A stretch of 64,000 nucleotides of DNA from Parelaphostrongylus tenuis (GCA_019055375.1 JAHQIW010000416.1:62001-126000); one strand, 5' to 3'; counted from the first letter of the stretch, positions 24,030 through 36,389 are shown. A program made the numbers and translations. Notes: generated by a model from the sequence alone, not told the origin.

Positions 24030-25060
24030 AGAGTTAAGACTGGGGGGCCCTCAGGAGAAGAAGACTGAGAAGCTTTTGAAGATGAAAAATTGGAAACCAT
24101 TCTCCAAGGTTTGGCTGAAACGCCGACGAGGACACTAATAACGAATCAGACGCGAGCATGGACAATACGTACACAGTCCATGAGCTACTGGGGATGACGA
24201 TGACGGAATTGGCAATGCACAAAGAGCTCTTTCGATTGTCGACACTATAATTGGTGGTTGGACCACCAATGAACGGCTACCCACCGTCCTGCCCTTTGAT
24301 GACTCAGCGGCAGATGTCCAACGCAGTGTTGTTACCGGATGCCGGCAACCAGCTCATTTCTACGATCTGCTCATGACTGATCTTTGAGAGTCGATTGTAG
24401 AGCAGATAAATGCCTGTGGCACTCAGAGCAACGATGACTGAGAGGATACCACTGTGGAAGAAATGAAGACATTCTCAGCTTTGTGTATGCCAGTGAGTGT
24501 TGTTAAGCAACCACAACTGTAAAATCACTGGAGCAGCCATCCGTCTTCCAGGAACCCCTTCTTAGGAGTATGAGTTCGTGAGAGTTACCACAAGCACAAG
24601 GTGATCGTCGGTTTCGCCGACCAAGTGGCCTTCTATTGCTCATACACCAGGAAGACAAGTAAATAGTGAGCGCATTTTGCTGCGATGTGCTTCGCAATAT
24701 CTACTTTCACAGTTGAGATACATCCGCCTGTTCTTCCACCTGATGACTCAGATGTGCCTGATGAACGCAAGAAAAATCTATAAAAGACTTTCGTCCACAG
24801 ATTTTACGATGGATGTTTATCTCAAATACTTACAAGATCATGTCTCTCCACAACCGACATCCACGTGTTTTCTCGAAGTCACTTTGCCACATCATGGGCG
24901 TTGTATTGGACGTTATAGAAAACTGGTAATGCATGAAAATACTGCTTATGCTCGAAAAAAAGCTAGAAGAGTAAGCACGAGGTGCAGACGATGTGAGCAG
25001 TATATCTGTTTACTTTCTTTCAATACTGCTCATGGGAGATGTGTTGTTAAGCATTGATAC
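24030..25060 (+). mobile_element. piggyBac-type transposase relic
   Basis: Plus-strand frames show piggyBac features in order. First comes an acidic N-terminal stretch (DEDTNNESDASMDNTYT near 24120). Next is PAHFYDLLMTDL, then SIVEQINACGTQSND at 24345-24430. TVEEMKTFSALCMPVSVVKQ and HWSSHPSSRNPFLGV at 24447-24570 correspond to the conserved block EM..F..L...MGIV..P....YWS....P.F. Near the end, ARRVSTRCRRCEQYICLLSFN looks like the C-terminal cysteine-rich region. The DDE catalytic core between these parts is largely missing or unreadable, and stops and shifts are frequent, so it is inactive. Terminal repeats and TTAA target sites were not identified. Confidence 0.65.
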
Positions 25061-25739
25061 GTCCAATAAGTTGTATGATTAATGTCGAAAAATCATGTCG
25101 CATAGTACGGAAAACACTTATCGAGAACCGATTATTTTGGGGTTGATGTTTATTGTTAAAGAACGCATAATTTGGTGAATGCAACAAGCAAAATTCTATG
25201 CAACGAGAGTAAATGTTGTCCGGTATTAACAATTAGAGTGAATTGCTAATGGTCGATGGTTATTATATATTTTGGGGCCTGATGAATAAGTCTTTCAAAC
25301 AAAAAATCAACAACATCAGGAGAAGGTTTTAAAAATTTGGGTGGGGAATATGTAATTTTTCAGAGAAACGCTCTAATAACTGATGATTGTTGTTTTAATG
25401 GAAGCTTATCCACTGCGTGGTGAAAGTCACACTGCATAAGCTTCTAGAAAAAGTCATAAATTGAATAAAATCCGTTTCAGTTTTGCACCGACACAAAATA
25501 AGTAAGAAATGCAGATGCGCTATTTTCCTCTTAATGTTACCTTGGTATTGAAAAGTGGGAATTTTTAGAACATCTGGGCTTTCATTCTACTAAAAGAGAC
25601 TTATAGAAGGCTTTTAGCATCGTATCATTCTTTCTGGTCATGAATTGTCTCCAGGGTACGAGTTTCACTATACAATCACCAACACTCTCACTGCAGAGTT
25701 CAAGCGACTAGATGTTCACTCAGAGTGAAAAATCTAGTC
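25061..25739. other. Intergenic, nothing recognised
   Basis: AT-rich sequence without a supported frame or repeat. Confidence 0.4.
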
Positions 25740-26230
25740 ATAATTCTCTTGTTTCAGGGCACTTAAAATTAGTTTAAAAAATTTAATGTTCAAAATCTAC
25801 ACTTTTCGAACTATTGAGCGATTATCAAAGCTCTACTGTAAGGCCAAGCATAAACGACAGCAAAGCATGCAAAGCACTTCGGAAACAAAACGCAGTTTTG
25901 GTTCATCGCTTTTACAGTGCGTGAAAAACCTACATTTGCTATTCAATTGAAAAACTAAGTATAAATATAAAATTACCATTTTTGAACTATTGAATAGTTA
26001 CTGAAACTTTGGTGAAAAACCTTTGTTCTGTGAAAAGACCATGTGAACACCAATGCAAATCACAGCGTACACTCCGAAGAGAAAAACGCGATTGTTTCTT
26101 CGTTGCTACAGCTCACTGAGAAAGATTCCCAGTAGCCAAAGATACTATCGGAACCATAGCTTTTTCAACTATCGAATAATTATTTAAAGTCTAACACGAA
26201 GTCTAGAATTGACGAAAAAATCACAAACAT
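25740..26230. repeat. Three satellite-like units at about 178-bp spacing
   Basis: AACTATTGAGCGATTATC at 25809, AACTATTGAATAGTTAC at 25985 and AACTATCGAATAATTAT at 26167 are spaced 176 and 182 bp apart. The intervening text contains CAAAACGCAG and TGAAAAACCT landmarks. This is the clearest regular spacing of the CGATAG-type motif in the window. Confidence 0.6.
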
Positions 26231-27115
26231 TCGCCTGTACCATGAGTGATAGTTGAATGGTGGATATGTTTAATATTTATTTGAGAGGGCTAGTTGTGCT
26301 GCCAGGTATAAAGACTTCCCTTTTCCTTCCCGTGTAAACATTTTTAGTTGTTTGGTGCATATTTGGCACATGTGTTTCTTTGGTGTGTGTGAGGAATTAG
26401 AAGAGAGGATTGCTTATGTTCTTATTGTCTGGCTTTCAGTAGTACTTTCTATTGGAGCCATTCTGGAAGAGGTGTGAATTGAAAGTACAAGAAAAAAAAA
26501 TCAGTTCTTTGTCGCTTAATCTTGTGTAAATTTAATTTACTGTGAATGTTCAATCAAAAGTTCACAACGTTTACTCTTCTCTTGTGAAGAGCAAACGATC
26601 TGGCCTAATTTGCACACCAAGTAACATCTCTGACATAGGAGGCAGACAGACTTACCGCACACAAAATGTAGATAGTCCTACACCTGATAACACTGTGCGC
26701 GCCTTCTCTTAGATAAACTGACGTTTATAAAGACCATGGACTTTTCTTGTACAATAAGTAAATCCTATATACGTTCCGTATGCCTTTCATGTTTCCAGCG
26801 TAGTAATGATAAAGCGTACCGCCGATGCAAATCATGATTTCATTTTGAATGTTCCAGCGCTGAAAAAGGATCTTTCTAAGAAAGGAGCATGTAATGCAGT
26901 GGCCAGAGATTTAAGCAATCGAATGATTAATTCTCTTACGAAAAACTCGTGTCCAGCGAGTGGAGTCGTTCCTTTCCTTGTTCCCCGATAACAGAAAGGA
27001 AACACATTAATCCAACCATTTGTGAGCCGATAGTTTACCAAATTTATAAGGAAAAAGTAGACAAAAATCACACATTGCATAGCACGTTTCGAACAGTTTT
27101 TTTCCTCTTAGCGAT
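26231..27115. other. 3' flank of locus C
   Basis: AT-rich sequence downstream of the locus C stop codon. No canonical AATAAA was found in the first 60 bases, unlike loci B and F. The short frames at 26806-27080 on both strands are not supported by similarity to any other part of the window. Confidence 0.4.
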
Positions 27116-30100
27116 TTAGGCGACGGTTGCAAATGCCGAGAAGAAGTGCGATCCAAAAGGACGCGATGACAGCATTCGAATCGCTCTGTTCACCACACCT
27201 TGCCACATGTCTTTTGACCAATTCGCCATGATCATGTTCGTGGTCTGAATAAATTCTTAATTAGAAAATGCAGCTGTAGAAAGAAGAAAGCATTCCAAAC
27301 CGTGAGAGTGCCTGAAATTGTCGTGTAGTTGGCACTGATAGCACCGATACGCATGTTTGTGCTTATATTACACATGTTGTCTCTCGCTGTCGTTACAACG
27401 CATAAGGCAGTCACTGTGCTTCCGGCGATGATGCAGTGTGGTTGTTTGTTCATGTCTCCCATGACTGCAATCAACTTTTTACCCACCATTTGCTTTCCTG
27501 ATAAGCTTGATAATGCAGGAATTACTTTTGTCAGAAATTTTTGCGTTCTTCTTATTCGTATGTCAGTGCGCAAAAGAATGACCAAAAGAGAAAAATTATA
27601 CGTATATGTACGTAATCCAAACGTTTAATCAACGCATGTGGTAGTCACAGTGCTGCCAGCGATGATGCAGTGTGATTTTCGATGGATGCGGTCACGCCTA
27701 GCAAAACCTCCCAAGCTTCGACATAAAACACAAACACATCCATCACAATTTACCATGTGTGCGTTGTGAGTGCACTACGAAAATCACGATTCTCTAGAAA
27801 TTTTTCTGAACTCTTGCGACCTTCATACTTCTTCTTCACATTTTATCAGCAGACAATGGAGTGACTACTTCGAGTAACCAGATTGGTTGAGTATTAGCTG
27901 CTCAATAAGACGTTGCCGTTTTTTACGGTTAAAATATTCAACGAAAGCAAAAAAATTAAATACTAAAGCTCATTCAGATATTATTTGCATTATTATCAGT
28001 AACATTCTCCCAATTTTTGGGTAACATGTGAATACTATCGGAGGAAAACTTGGTCAGTAAAATTGTTAAAATTTGGCAAAATTGGGCAAAATATTTTTTC
28101 GTTCCGCTAATTTGTATCTATCGAGTCGCTGACTGTTTTCAAGAACTCGCTATAAACACTCAGTATCTCCTGTAAGACTGGTGAAAACCTTACTGAGGTG
28201 ATTACACCAGAGCCATTCGTACCCTTCAACGGTATCGCCCCAGTATTCATTCGATAGCATAAGTAACAATGATTACAACTTGTGCTTGCTTCTGGAAATA
28301 TCGTTTAATAGGGAGAATGACATCGAGTTTCACGTTCTCGCCGAACTTGCTTCGCGGTTGATTCATCGGAGAAAGACGGAGATGGGGAAGGCGCGGGGCC
28401 GGATGATCGATGGCCGAAAGTGTTAGAGATGAGAATGTTCAATTACGAATTTTTTTCGCTTTGAAAAAAATTCCAAATAAAACGATTGAACGAGATATCA
28501 CGGAAGTTCCTCTATGCGTTGATATGCTTAGCGCGCTCCCAGTGAATTACACGCGTGATAAAACCAAAGGCGAACGGCGAGTGTGAAACATAATTTTTAT
28601 TCGGGATGTTACAGCGTTATAGAAAGTGGTCCAAAAAGTTAGCTGCGTAGGGCATTAACAAGAAATCTAAGCTTAAGAATGATTTCCAACACTTCTATGA
28701 AAAGTCCTTGTGCACGAAATGTGCTCATATTCCCTTTTATAATCAAAAAGTACCACTTTACTTTGACACTTAAAAGCCACCTATGATGTTGAAGCGGTAG
28801 GGTAACTATTGCGGCGTGAAATGTAATATTCTTTTCGATCTTGCAGCATACCATGAAAACCTTTCAAAAAACGACTTGCTACATTATAATTGCCGAGATA
28901 GAGCAAATGAATGAGTAAAGTTCGGCGAAAAGCTGTTCTTAAGACACAGCCGTGCAAACAAAACAAACTGAGCCTGAGACATAATTTAAATTTTTGCTAC
29001 TGCAATGCAATAAAAAAGCCTTCTCCAAAATCAAATACACTAGTGAAATCGCAGAGATTCAAGTTTTTGAGTAATTACTAGAAGCCTAGGAGAAAAAGAA
29101 GAAATCTCTTGCCCACCAAAAAAGGCCCTGGATCGATTTTGCAAGAACAAAAGTTCATGTCGTCCCAGACGGGTTAGAAAGACGATCCTTTTTCAGTAAG
29201 CCACATTATTTGTGTCAGATTTTAAGGAAACGCAGGTCTTCTCCACGGTTTAATCTGTTTCAGAATATCTTTCTGAAGCGATGTCAACTGTCAAAAACTT
29301 ACTGTCATCTGTTGGCTTGTGGTTGACAGCTGCTTCCTTGCATTCCAGTGGTTCATACCTGACTTGAACAGTAAGCTGGCCCAAAATATTTGCAATAATG
29401 GCATCGGGGAGGAGGGCGTTGCGAGCTTGTTGTTCCAGAACATCGAAGACCTGGAGGACGAAGTTATTACTGGTCAGAACGGTTTAGCTTGAAGTGTCTG
29501 AGTTATGTATTCTTTGTTTATACTGGAACAATAATGAATTGTGAGAATATTGAAGCCTACTTCACATGGCTTTAGCGACTATAAAGAAATCTAAAATCCA
29601 ACACACACAAACATACTGTTTGCATTAAAAGGCGCGATACAAATGTCTGAACTGCCTCTTTGCTAGCTGCAATACCAGATGCCTTCACACGGATGTTGGC
29701 ATCAGAGCTGTAAACCATGTTCACAGGCAAAGTGAAGCCGGTGACGGTGAAGTTTCTAGTGCTTGCTACAACGAAATGATGTAATCTCGTTGCTAAATCT
29801 TCTGAAGCAAATTATTTATCATTTTTTCTTCAAACGTTTGATAATAATTCAAAGATTTGATCTACGCTGCCCAAGTATTATATTATTATTGTTGTAAGGA
29901 TATCTTCGGGCACACTATATCAGTGATAACAGATTGCGTTTTACAAACAACGCACATTTTTTGCTCAGCTCGAGTTTGTGGATATCTTTCCACTAGAAAC
30001 GTACTTATCCTGTAGTTCTAAGGCGTTGATTACAACTTGCAATTAGAAAAATTGACTATATAGCACTGTAGAGCGAAAGAAATAATACTTCTCACACTCA

Positions 30101-31142
30101 AGAATCTGTGCACCAAAAGTAAATCAGTGTGTAGAGAAAATTATAAAACATCCCAACATCGAAAACCAAGAATTTTCCGAAACGAGAAGAATTCTAATCA
30201 GATAACAGTCTGTGCGATAGTACTCATTTCAAAATCATGAAATTGATTTTGATTTTTGAAAAAGTTATTTCACAGGACGCTACGGGACTCACACCCGAAA
30301 TAGTTAGCGTGCGCTCAAAGTCCGTAGTTGACTTATCTGGTAAAACGAAGCGAAATGTAGAGCTACCTCATAAAACAATGGAACAAGGTTTTTTCTCCAT
30401 ATCTAAGACGAAAGGCATAAATAAATTCCCTTAATTACAAAAATTATGCCACCTTGACGCGGATGATGAAGCCGCTGAGAGCAGATCTAATCATGAGGCG
30501 CACAACTTTAGTTACTTATCTAGAGAATTTTTCTTTGTCTTAGAAAGTTTTTAGAAATTTTTTGACAACAATAGCAGCGCTGCTTTTTGATAAGGCTATG
30601 TGCTTTTAGTGGAATCAATGTTATTCAAGCTAAAAAATTTTATCGAAACTAGTTGAAAAGCCATCTGCAATCATCTGAGCAGGAAATACTCATCGAAGGC
30701 GAAACGCTTTTTTTTTGACTGCTGCAGCAACTCTCTTGCTTAATACAAATCTTGTAAGATTGGAATTGCAATATTTAAGCGATCGGATGATTGTTGAAAG
30801 TGTAAAAGAGAAACCATCGAGGTTCCGTTCACAGAGGTCAATAATGAAATATCAAGTTATCACGTTGAAATTTTTTTGAGTCCTTTTCTTTTTCGTTTTC
30901 TTCTCACAATTATGAGGCCGTTACATCATATAGCTCAAACTTCGCAGCTCTTCAACAGTGGTAGAGTGTCAGATTCACGAGGTGCTAAACATTTCCAACC
31001 TCATGTTTACAATTGTAGTGGTTTGTGTTTTTGTAATTTACTTTCTATTACCTTGACCAGATGGTATTACTCCACATCCTAACGCTGTCGTAATTGTGAC
31101 TAGGACCAAAATCATAAAGGAATCGATCGGTACTCTCGCCAT
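27116..31142 (-). CDS. Secreted cysteine protein family, locus C: complete five-exon gene
   Basis: Exons: 31052-31142, 29617-29765, 29303-29450, 27301-27464 and 27116-27244 (91, 149, 148, 164 and 129 nt). They total 681 nt, a 226-residue protein plus stop. All four introns are GT-AG and the phases join. Residues 1-21 form a signal peptide (core FMILVLVTITTALGC). Exon 2 gives RNFTVTGFTLPVNMVYSSD and exon 3 VFDVLEQQARNALLPDAII to LECKE. Exon 4 gives KQPHCIIAGSTVTALC and NMCNIS, and exon 5 MANWSKDMWQGVVNRAIRM and GSHFFSAFATVA. Cysteines fall at 23, 117, 140, 151 and 161, and NXT/S sequons at 35, 162 and 175. It is probably an extracellular glycoprotein with two disulfides; this is inferred, and I do not recognise the family. 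An upstream in-frame acceptor for exon 4 at 27497 would add 11 residues. Introns 1 and 3 are long and intron 4 is 56 nt. Confidence 0.85.
27625..27688 (-). pseudogene. Duplicated fragment of exon 4 within intron 3 of locus C
   Basis: The minus frame reads IHRKSHCIIAGSTVTTTCVD and then stops. It matches the first part of exon 4 (PHCIIAGSTVTALC in locus C, PHCIIAGSTVTSIC in locus F). It lies about 160 bp 5' of the true exon 4, with no clear acceptor or donor. It appears to be a partial exon duplication and not a used alternative exon. Confidence 0.75.
27700..29300. other. Intron 3 of locus C
   Basis: AT-rich intron of 1.8 kb in total. It has a short G-rich patch near 28370-28410 and a weak satellite-like landmark near 27960-28090. 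Minus-strand frames at 28639-28966 are unremarkable. Confidence 0.4.
29770..31050. other. Intron 1 of locus C
   Basis: 1.3 kb intron between the signal-peptide exon and exon 2. It is AT-rich and no mobile element was recognised. A plus-strand frame at 30876-31082 overlaps exon 1 antisense and is a shadow. In locus A this intron is only 239 nt. Confidence 0.5.
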
Positions 31143-31419
31143 GTCTGTAAGACTACTAAGCTATAATTTCTAAAATATCAGGTAGCCTTAGTACTTGCTA
31201 AAAAATGTATTTTCGCATCAGATCACTCTCAAGGTAATGATGGATTTGAAACTTGAGAGCAGAATGTCAACAACGTCCGCATAACGAGTTTTTACTTGAA
31301 GCTCTTTCATATTTAGAGATTTTTCAAGTCTCTAACACGCTGATTTCGAAGAGAAAATTATTTATGCGACTCTATGACTAACTTTCCTACTAAAAAACAC
31401 ATGGAACCCGTTGAAAAGG

Positions 31420-33000
31420 CGAGATGTGTTCGAAATGTTGAATACAACGGGGCACGTGAAAATAATCTTGAAATAAATCTCACCAAATTCACCAACACCA
31501 TAGGTTCCATCGCTTAAATTAGGTTCCCACCACTTCATCAGAATTGCTACACTATAGAATTATTGCTTTCTCAAAGATAAGGAAATTCGCTATCGACAAA
31601 ACGCAACCGTTAAGAATGCACTTCCGAGAAAAAAATTTATGGAGAAGATATTGATTGTTAACAATACGAAGCCTTGTATTTGGTTAGAGGAGCTTTTCGC
31701 AACAAAATTCCCAATAGCGAAATTCGCATTCTCAAAAATCAGTTGCCACAATATCAATTCATAGTGCCAGGAATTAGTTGCTGATAGCAACAACAACTTA
31801 GAGCCAAGGAGAGTATTGTGCGCGCTTTCCCTAGCATTCGGAAGCGGAGATAGAACATGATACTTTTCAAAATTCACTAATGAAGAAAGAAATGGGATTT
31901 GCGTAAGGTTTATCAGAAAGAGCAGTCGCATCAATGCATCAGATCTTGCAGTAAAGCGGAAGAAATTCTGCACTCTGATAGGTGAGCTGTTATACTGGAT
32001 TGAGAAGGGAAAGAAGAAAATCCAGTGAGCTTGGCTCAAGTGATAATAAGCTGACGCTTCCTTATTCACCTTTTTAGAACGTTCCATGTTTTTCATCAGC
32101 GCGGATGTTTATAATGCGCTGTCAATTTCACGCCGTTTCTTCAAGATGTTCAAGTTGAACAAAATTTGCTTCTATACTTTTTGTATAGTAAAACATTCCT
32201 TTTTATGGAGTTTGAAAACACTCCACTATTTTATCTCGCTTCAGCAGATTTTTCAAAAAGGTCGTATGTAGTGAGTATGCTAAATTTCATTGAGAAGGTT
32301 GCAGCATAATTTTGAGCTATGTCTTCTTGCTTCGAAACGTCAACCTAGCCTATTCAATATTTTGTGTTTTTCTAAGTTAGGAAAATTTTCATTCCAAAGC
32401 TTTTCACTGAGAAATCTAGAGCAGCACTTATAAGCAGACACTGCTGGATCACACTGCAGAAATAGCTGCAGATACCACCATTCAATTCGATATGCACATT
32501 TTTGATAGTGAATAACAAAAAAACATGTTTTACAGCTTGGAAAACTGCTGTAACAGCATAGGATGGCTTGGAAACTGGCACAGAACTATTTGCTAGCAAC
32601 TGCATTCTTCGCAAACTAATTTTCGGAAGTCAGTTCACTTAGTGAGTATGCTAAATTTCATTGAGTGGTCGAAGTATTATATGAAGGTGGGCTGACATAT
32701 TTTTGGAAGAATTGGTGATTATCTCAGATACGGATCGTAATGATTTTTGTTCTGTCTGTTTTGTGGATGACAAAACGCAAGCGCAGCCGGCGTTCTGAAA
32801 TTAATAGCCTTATGCTTATTTATGAATGCCAAATGAAACTTACTAAGCTTCCTGAAGCAGTTCCTTGTTGACGCTATTTCTTGCTGAACTATTTTCATGT
32901 TAAGAAGTTCCGTGTTCATTATATTGATACTCACAGACTAAAAACTACAAAATAGATTTTTCTGATTGACTTAAGTTTTCACGTAAAGTGGTCGGCATTT
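31420..33000 (-). repeat. Segmental-duplication block X, copy III (partial)
   Basis: Landmarks shared with copies I and II are a GAAATGTTGAATACAACGGG region (copy I AAATGTTGAGCGAAAACGAG), GAAGATATTGATTG (copy I GAAGATATCGACTG) and TTTTTAGAACGTTCCATG (copy I TTTTTAGAGCGTTCCAAT). AAAACTGCTGTAACAGCATAGGATGG near 32540 matches AAATTGCTGTACAGCATGTGATGG in copy I. A minus-strand open frame of 168 codons at 31590-32096 (starting MKNMERSKKVNKEASAYYHL) falls in the block, but its counterparts in copies I and II are closed, so its coding status is doubtful. Like the other copies, it lies just upstream of a secreted-protein gene. Confidence 0.45.
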
Positions 33001-34555
33001 TTAGCGAAAACATTGTAAACCACAGCGCCGCAACGTGATTGTGTGGTTTGCGTTGGATTGATCGCTTTTGAAATTGAATGAGTATCACAAAAGCGGTGGC
33101 CCATTATCATAGTGAATTGACTTCAACTCCCACATGCACTTAAAGGACTAATTTGATGCTATAAAGCAAGCTCAATCGGTGAATTTCACATGTGAACCTA
33201 ATGAAAACTAAAACAGTCGTTACCCTTATTGGCAGATGTGTGAAACTAGATTAGGATTGTCGTCAAAGTGGAACATGGATGTTAAGACTTCTCACTGGCT
33301 TCTCTAACAAAAGGATATTTGAGTTTATGTAAGATTCATGAGACTATGAACGGCTAATTTGATGCCAATAAATCCAAACTTAATTGTATAATAGCCGAGG
33401 GACACCGAGGAGAAAAGCACTCATCAACCCAACATTGACTTATGTGCAGTCACGAAGCTTTTTATTTCATAACAAGTATACAAATGAACGGCTCCACGAG
33501 TTCATATTCCCCAATTCCTTTGCTATGCGCTGATAACACACAGATTTAGTGATTTGTTGCTTTTAATTATGACCAAAAAAAGTTTCATCATTATCTCTTC
33601 AGTGTGTATTGTTGATGAACGGCGCTTTATAAACTACCGATCGAAAAAGGGGAGTTTCTGAAGGCTCGGTTCCAAAAAGTGTCGTTTTTACTTACCTTCG
33701 TCAACAGTGGTTTTGTTACAAGTCATGTGGTTCAAATAAATTACAGTGAATTCTCAATGGTAATTATGATGGTCTAGTCAGTTCTGTCTTGTAGACGTGT
33801 GTCTAACTATTTTGCCCTACAGAGTTGCGTCAAGATCGGATTTCGTGACTTTGGGTTTCTTAGCGCAATCTAACTATTATCGAGTCGTCGTCAAAACGCT
33901 TCAAGCCGACTTTTGCTTCTTCATTTTCGTCTTTCCACAATATATGTATGATAATAAAATCTCTATTTCTCAAGCTTTTGAGTTATTAGCATTAATCCTA
34001 CATGGAAGCTTTCGGTAAAAAAAAGCAAGGAAACGCATGAACACTTTACGGATTGCGACTGCTTTCCACACAATTCATAAGGAGAAAAAGGAAATTTTGT
34101 GACACTAGGCTTTCTCTATGATAGAAACATCTTCTAGGAAAACCTCTATCAACACTCCACTTTCTCGTGGTGACAAATTCCTTTGAATTATAACTTTAAT
34201 AAACAAAAAGTAACAAATCCATTCTTAAGTTGATCAGCGGGCTAACTATTTTGAAAACAAAACGGTATCTCTCTTCTAGAAATCGTAATGGTTGAAGATG
34301 AAGGAGCACCTTTCACAGCCTCAGATTCCGGGCTTTCGCACTATCAAAATAAAAATAGGCCGTGAATAAAGCACAAATCTTAATCTTTATCGTGCGCAGT
34401 ATTTGCAGGAAAGTAATTTCGACTTTGTCAACTACTGCTATTTTTTCAAAACGAAAACGAATTCCGAGATATCTGCGGTAGGAAAGCTGATGATGATTGA
34501 TAGAGCACATTAAGAGTGATGTAATTTTCTCAGATGTGCTAACAGAATCAAGAAA
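33001..34555. repeat. Intergenic with scattered satellite-like motifs
   Basis: Mostly AT-rich unassigned sequence. Around 33950-34010, CTCAAGCTTTTGAGTTATTAG resembles the AAGCTATCGAATGACTA landmark of the dispersed repeat, followed by AAGGAAACGCATGAACAC, as seen at 39.38 and 49.93 kb. The 73-codon plus frame at 33797-34018 ends in this repeat and is not taken as a gene. Confidence 0.4.
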
Positions 34556-34564
34556 AAGTTATGG

Positions 34565-35345
34565 CCGAGCGATGGCATTGGTGGTGTAGTGATAGCACGC
34601 GTTCCCCTTATGAGTGAAGTTCAACTACAACCTGAGCCCGAATTCTTTGCAAACCACTCAACAATCAACGTTTATAATTATACCTTTATTTTGAGTGCTT
34701 TGTTAAGACCACGCTCAAATTTCAATACATCCTTTCATTATTATTTGAGCCAACTTGTCATGTGGTCTGGTAAGGGCTCTTGTACAGCCCGATACGCGTG
34801 CTTCGTCCTTACAAACTCGTCAGCCGGGCAGAACCCGTCGTCTTTCGATCTTTTTATAGTCAGTTCTCTCGGGAGCCTTACACTCGTTATAGAGAGTCAT
34901 CGAAGACGAACGTTTTACACTCTATGTCAAGTAAAGTTATCACCTAACACAGAGTGTTGCGCGCTCGATTGCTTTTTGGCTGGTACTTTTGTCATAATTA
35001 TACCTTAAAGTATACCTTTAGTACCTTTAGGTTCCGCCCGGCTGACGAGTCTGCAAGGAAGAAACACGTGTATCGAGCTGTACAAGAGCCCTTACCAGAC
35101 CACATGACAAGTTGGCTTAGATAATAATGAAAGGATATATTGAAATCAACGTTTAGTTGTAAGATTACAACACCAATAAGTTAAGAAAAAGTAGAAGGAA
35201 AGCACACTTCGCAAATCAAATAGCTACCAGAACGACTAGTTCTGCAGGGAAGTGACAGCGGTGGTGTAGCAGTGTCACGCATCTGAACTATAAGTGAAAT
35301 GCGGTGTACCTTTCGCCTGATGTCGACTATTGAATGACGAATTTT
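34565..35345. repeat. Palindromic MITE flanked by tRNA-like A-box motifs
   Basis: The left arm at about 34745-34930 (TGGTCTGGTAAGGGCTCTTG, CAGCCGGGCAGAACCCG) is partly mirrored at about 35035-35110 (CGCCCGGCTGACGAG, AAGAGCCCTTACCAGACC). It belongs to the same family as 50.4-51.1 kb. On its left, TGGTGGTGTAGTGATAGCACG (34580-34600) and on its right, GCGGTGGTGTAGCAGTGTC (35258-35276), both resemble a tRNA A box, but without a good B box. A 139-codon plus frame at 34589-35008 runs through the palindrome and is a repeat by-product. Confidence 0.65.
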
Positions 35346-36034
35346 CTCGCTTACAGCTCAAAAGTCTCGGATGTGTGTTTGTAACATCATTTTATCCACA
35401 CTAAGGCGCTCGCTCTGCTAATGCGGAAGCATCTGTATGTTTCTTATTATCGACGACTCTCTCATAAACTCTTAAGGCTCTTCTAGGTCACCCAGCAAGC
35501 TTACAAGAAAAGCTAGTATTTCCCACTTCACCCCTGGTGAGCAGTTTTCACAGTAGTTGTAAGAAGAAATTCTTTGAAGAAACAGATCCAATTCATGAGA
35601 ATCCATAGGTACTCATCATGTGAAGATCACTGAAAGTCGGTTCACTTTAGTGAAATTGAAGGACAGAAACTGACGAGTAAAAAATCTATAAGGCAGAAAG
35701 TCGAAAAAAACCTGCTCCTTTCTGTGCGCAATCTAATGAGCTTTCTGCCTTAGAGTATAATTTCAGAAAAAGCTCATAATGACATTAACATTGATTTCTC
35801 TTTTATCAAAGTAAATCAAATTTTAAGGGAGAGTTTTGCATAGTTGTCAATCGGCTATTATGTGAACCAGATGCAATTTCTTCCTAATATATTTCACTCT
35901 ATTATCACGAATTGGACAACCAATGCATCATACCCATTCTCGGACAAACAAATTACTAAGCTCGTGAGGTCAAAGAAAGATTAATTGGATAAATTCATGG
36001 TTCATTTCAAACACTTCACAGTTGAGCACGCGTT
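35346..36034. other. 3' flank of locus D
   Basis: AT-rich sequence. At the place where loci B and F have AATAAA, 29 nt after the stop, there is only GAAATGAA, so the poly(A) signal seems lost. No other feature was found. Confidence 0.4.
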
Positions 36035-36389
36035 CTAACTGACGGTTGCAAATGCCGAGAAGAAGTGTGGTCCAAGAAGCCCGATGTCAATAATCAAACC
36101 GCTCTGCTCACCACATTTTGCCACATATCTCTCAACCAACTGGTCACGACAACATTTGTAGTCTCAGAAATTTTTTCTTCTCAAGACTGGGTTGCATCAA
36201 GAAAAGAGAAGGATGTTCATACCATGAGAGTTCCGGAGACTGACTTGTGCTTCGTGGAAACAGCCACAATAAACGTGTTCTTGCCTAGCTTATACTCGTT
36301 TCCTGCCTTCATCAAAGAGCACAAAGCAGTCACCGTGCCGCCGAGGACATGCAATATGGATGTCTATCTGGTACTCATCTATTATAGCG

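Noticed and set aside
30436..30480. Possible extra exon 1 of the secreted family (CCACCTTGACGCGGATGATG)
   Set aside because: Only the CCTTGAC core matches; no signal-peptide frame follows on the minus strand.
31590..32096. Minus-strand frame of 168 codons, longest in the window, as an independent gene
   Set aside because: It falls in duplication block X, where the matching text in the other two copies is not open; composition is ordinary and no domain or splice evidence was seen. Kept only as part of the block.
34589..35008. Plus-strand frame of 139 codons
   Set aside because: Runs through the 34.7 kb palindromic MITE; its text recurs in the 50.4 kb MITE.
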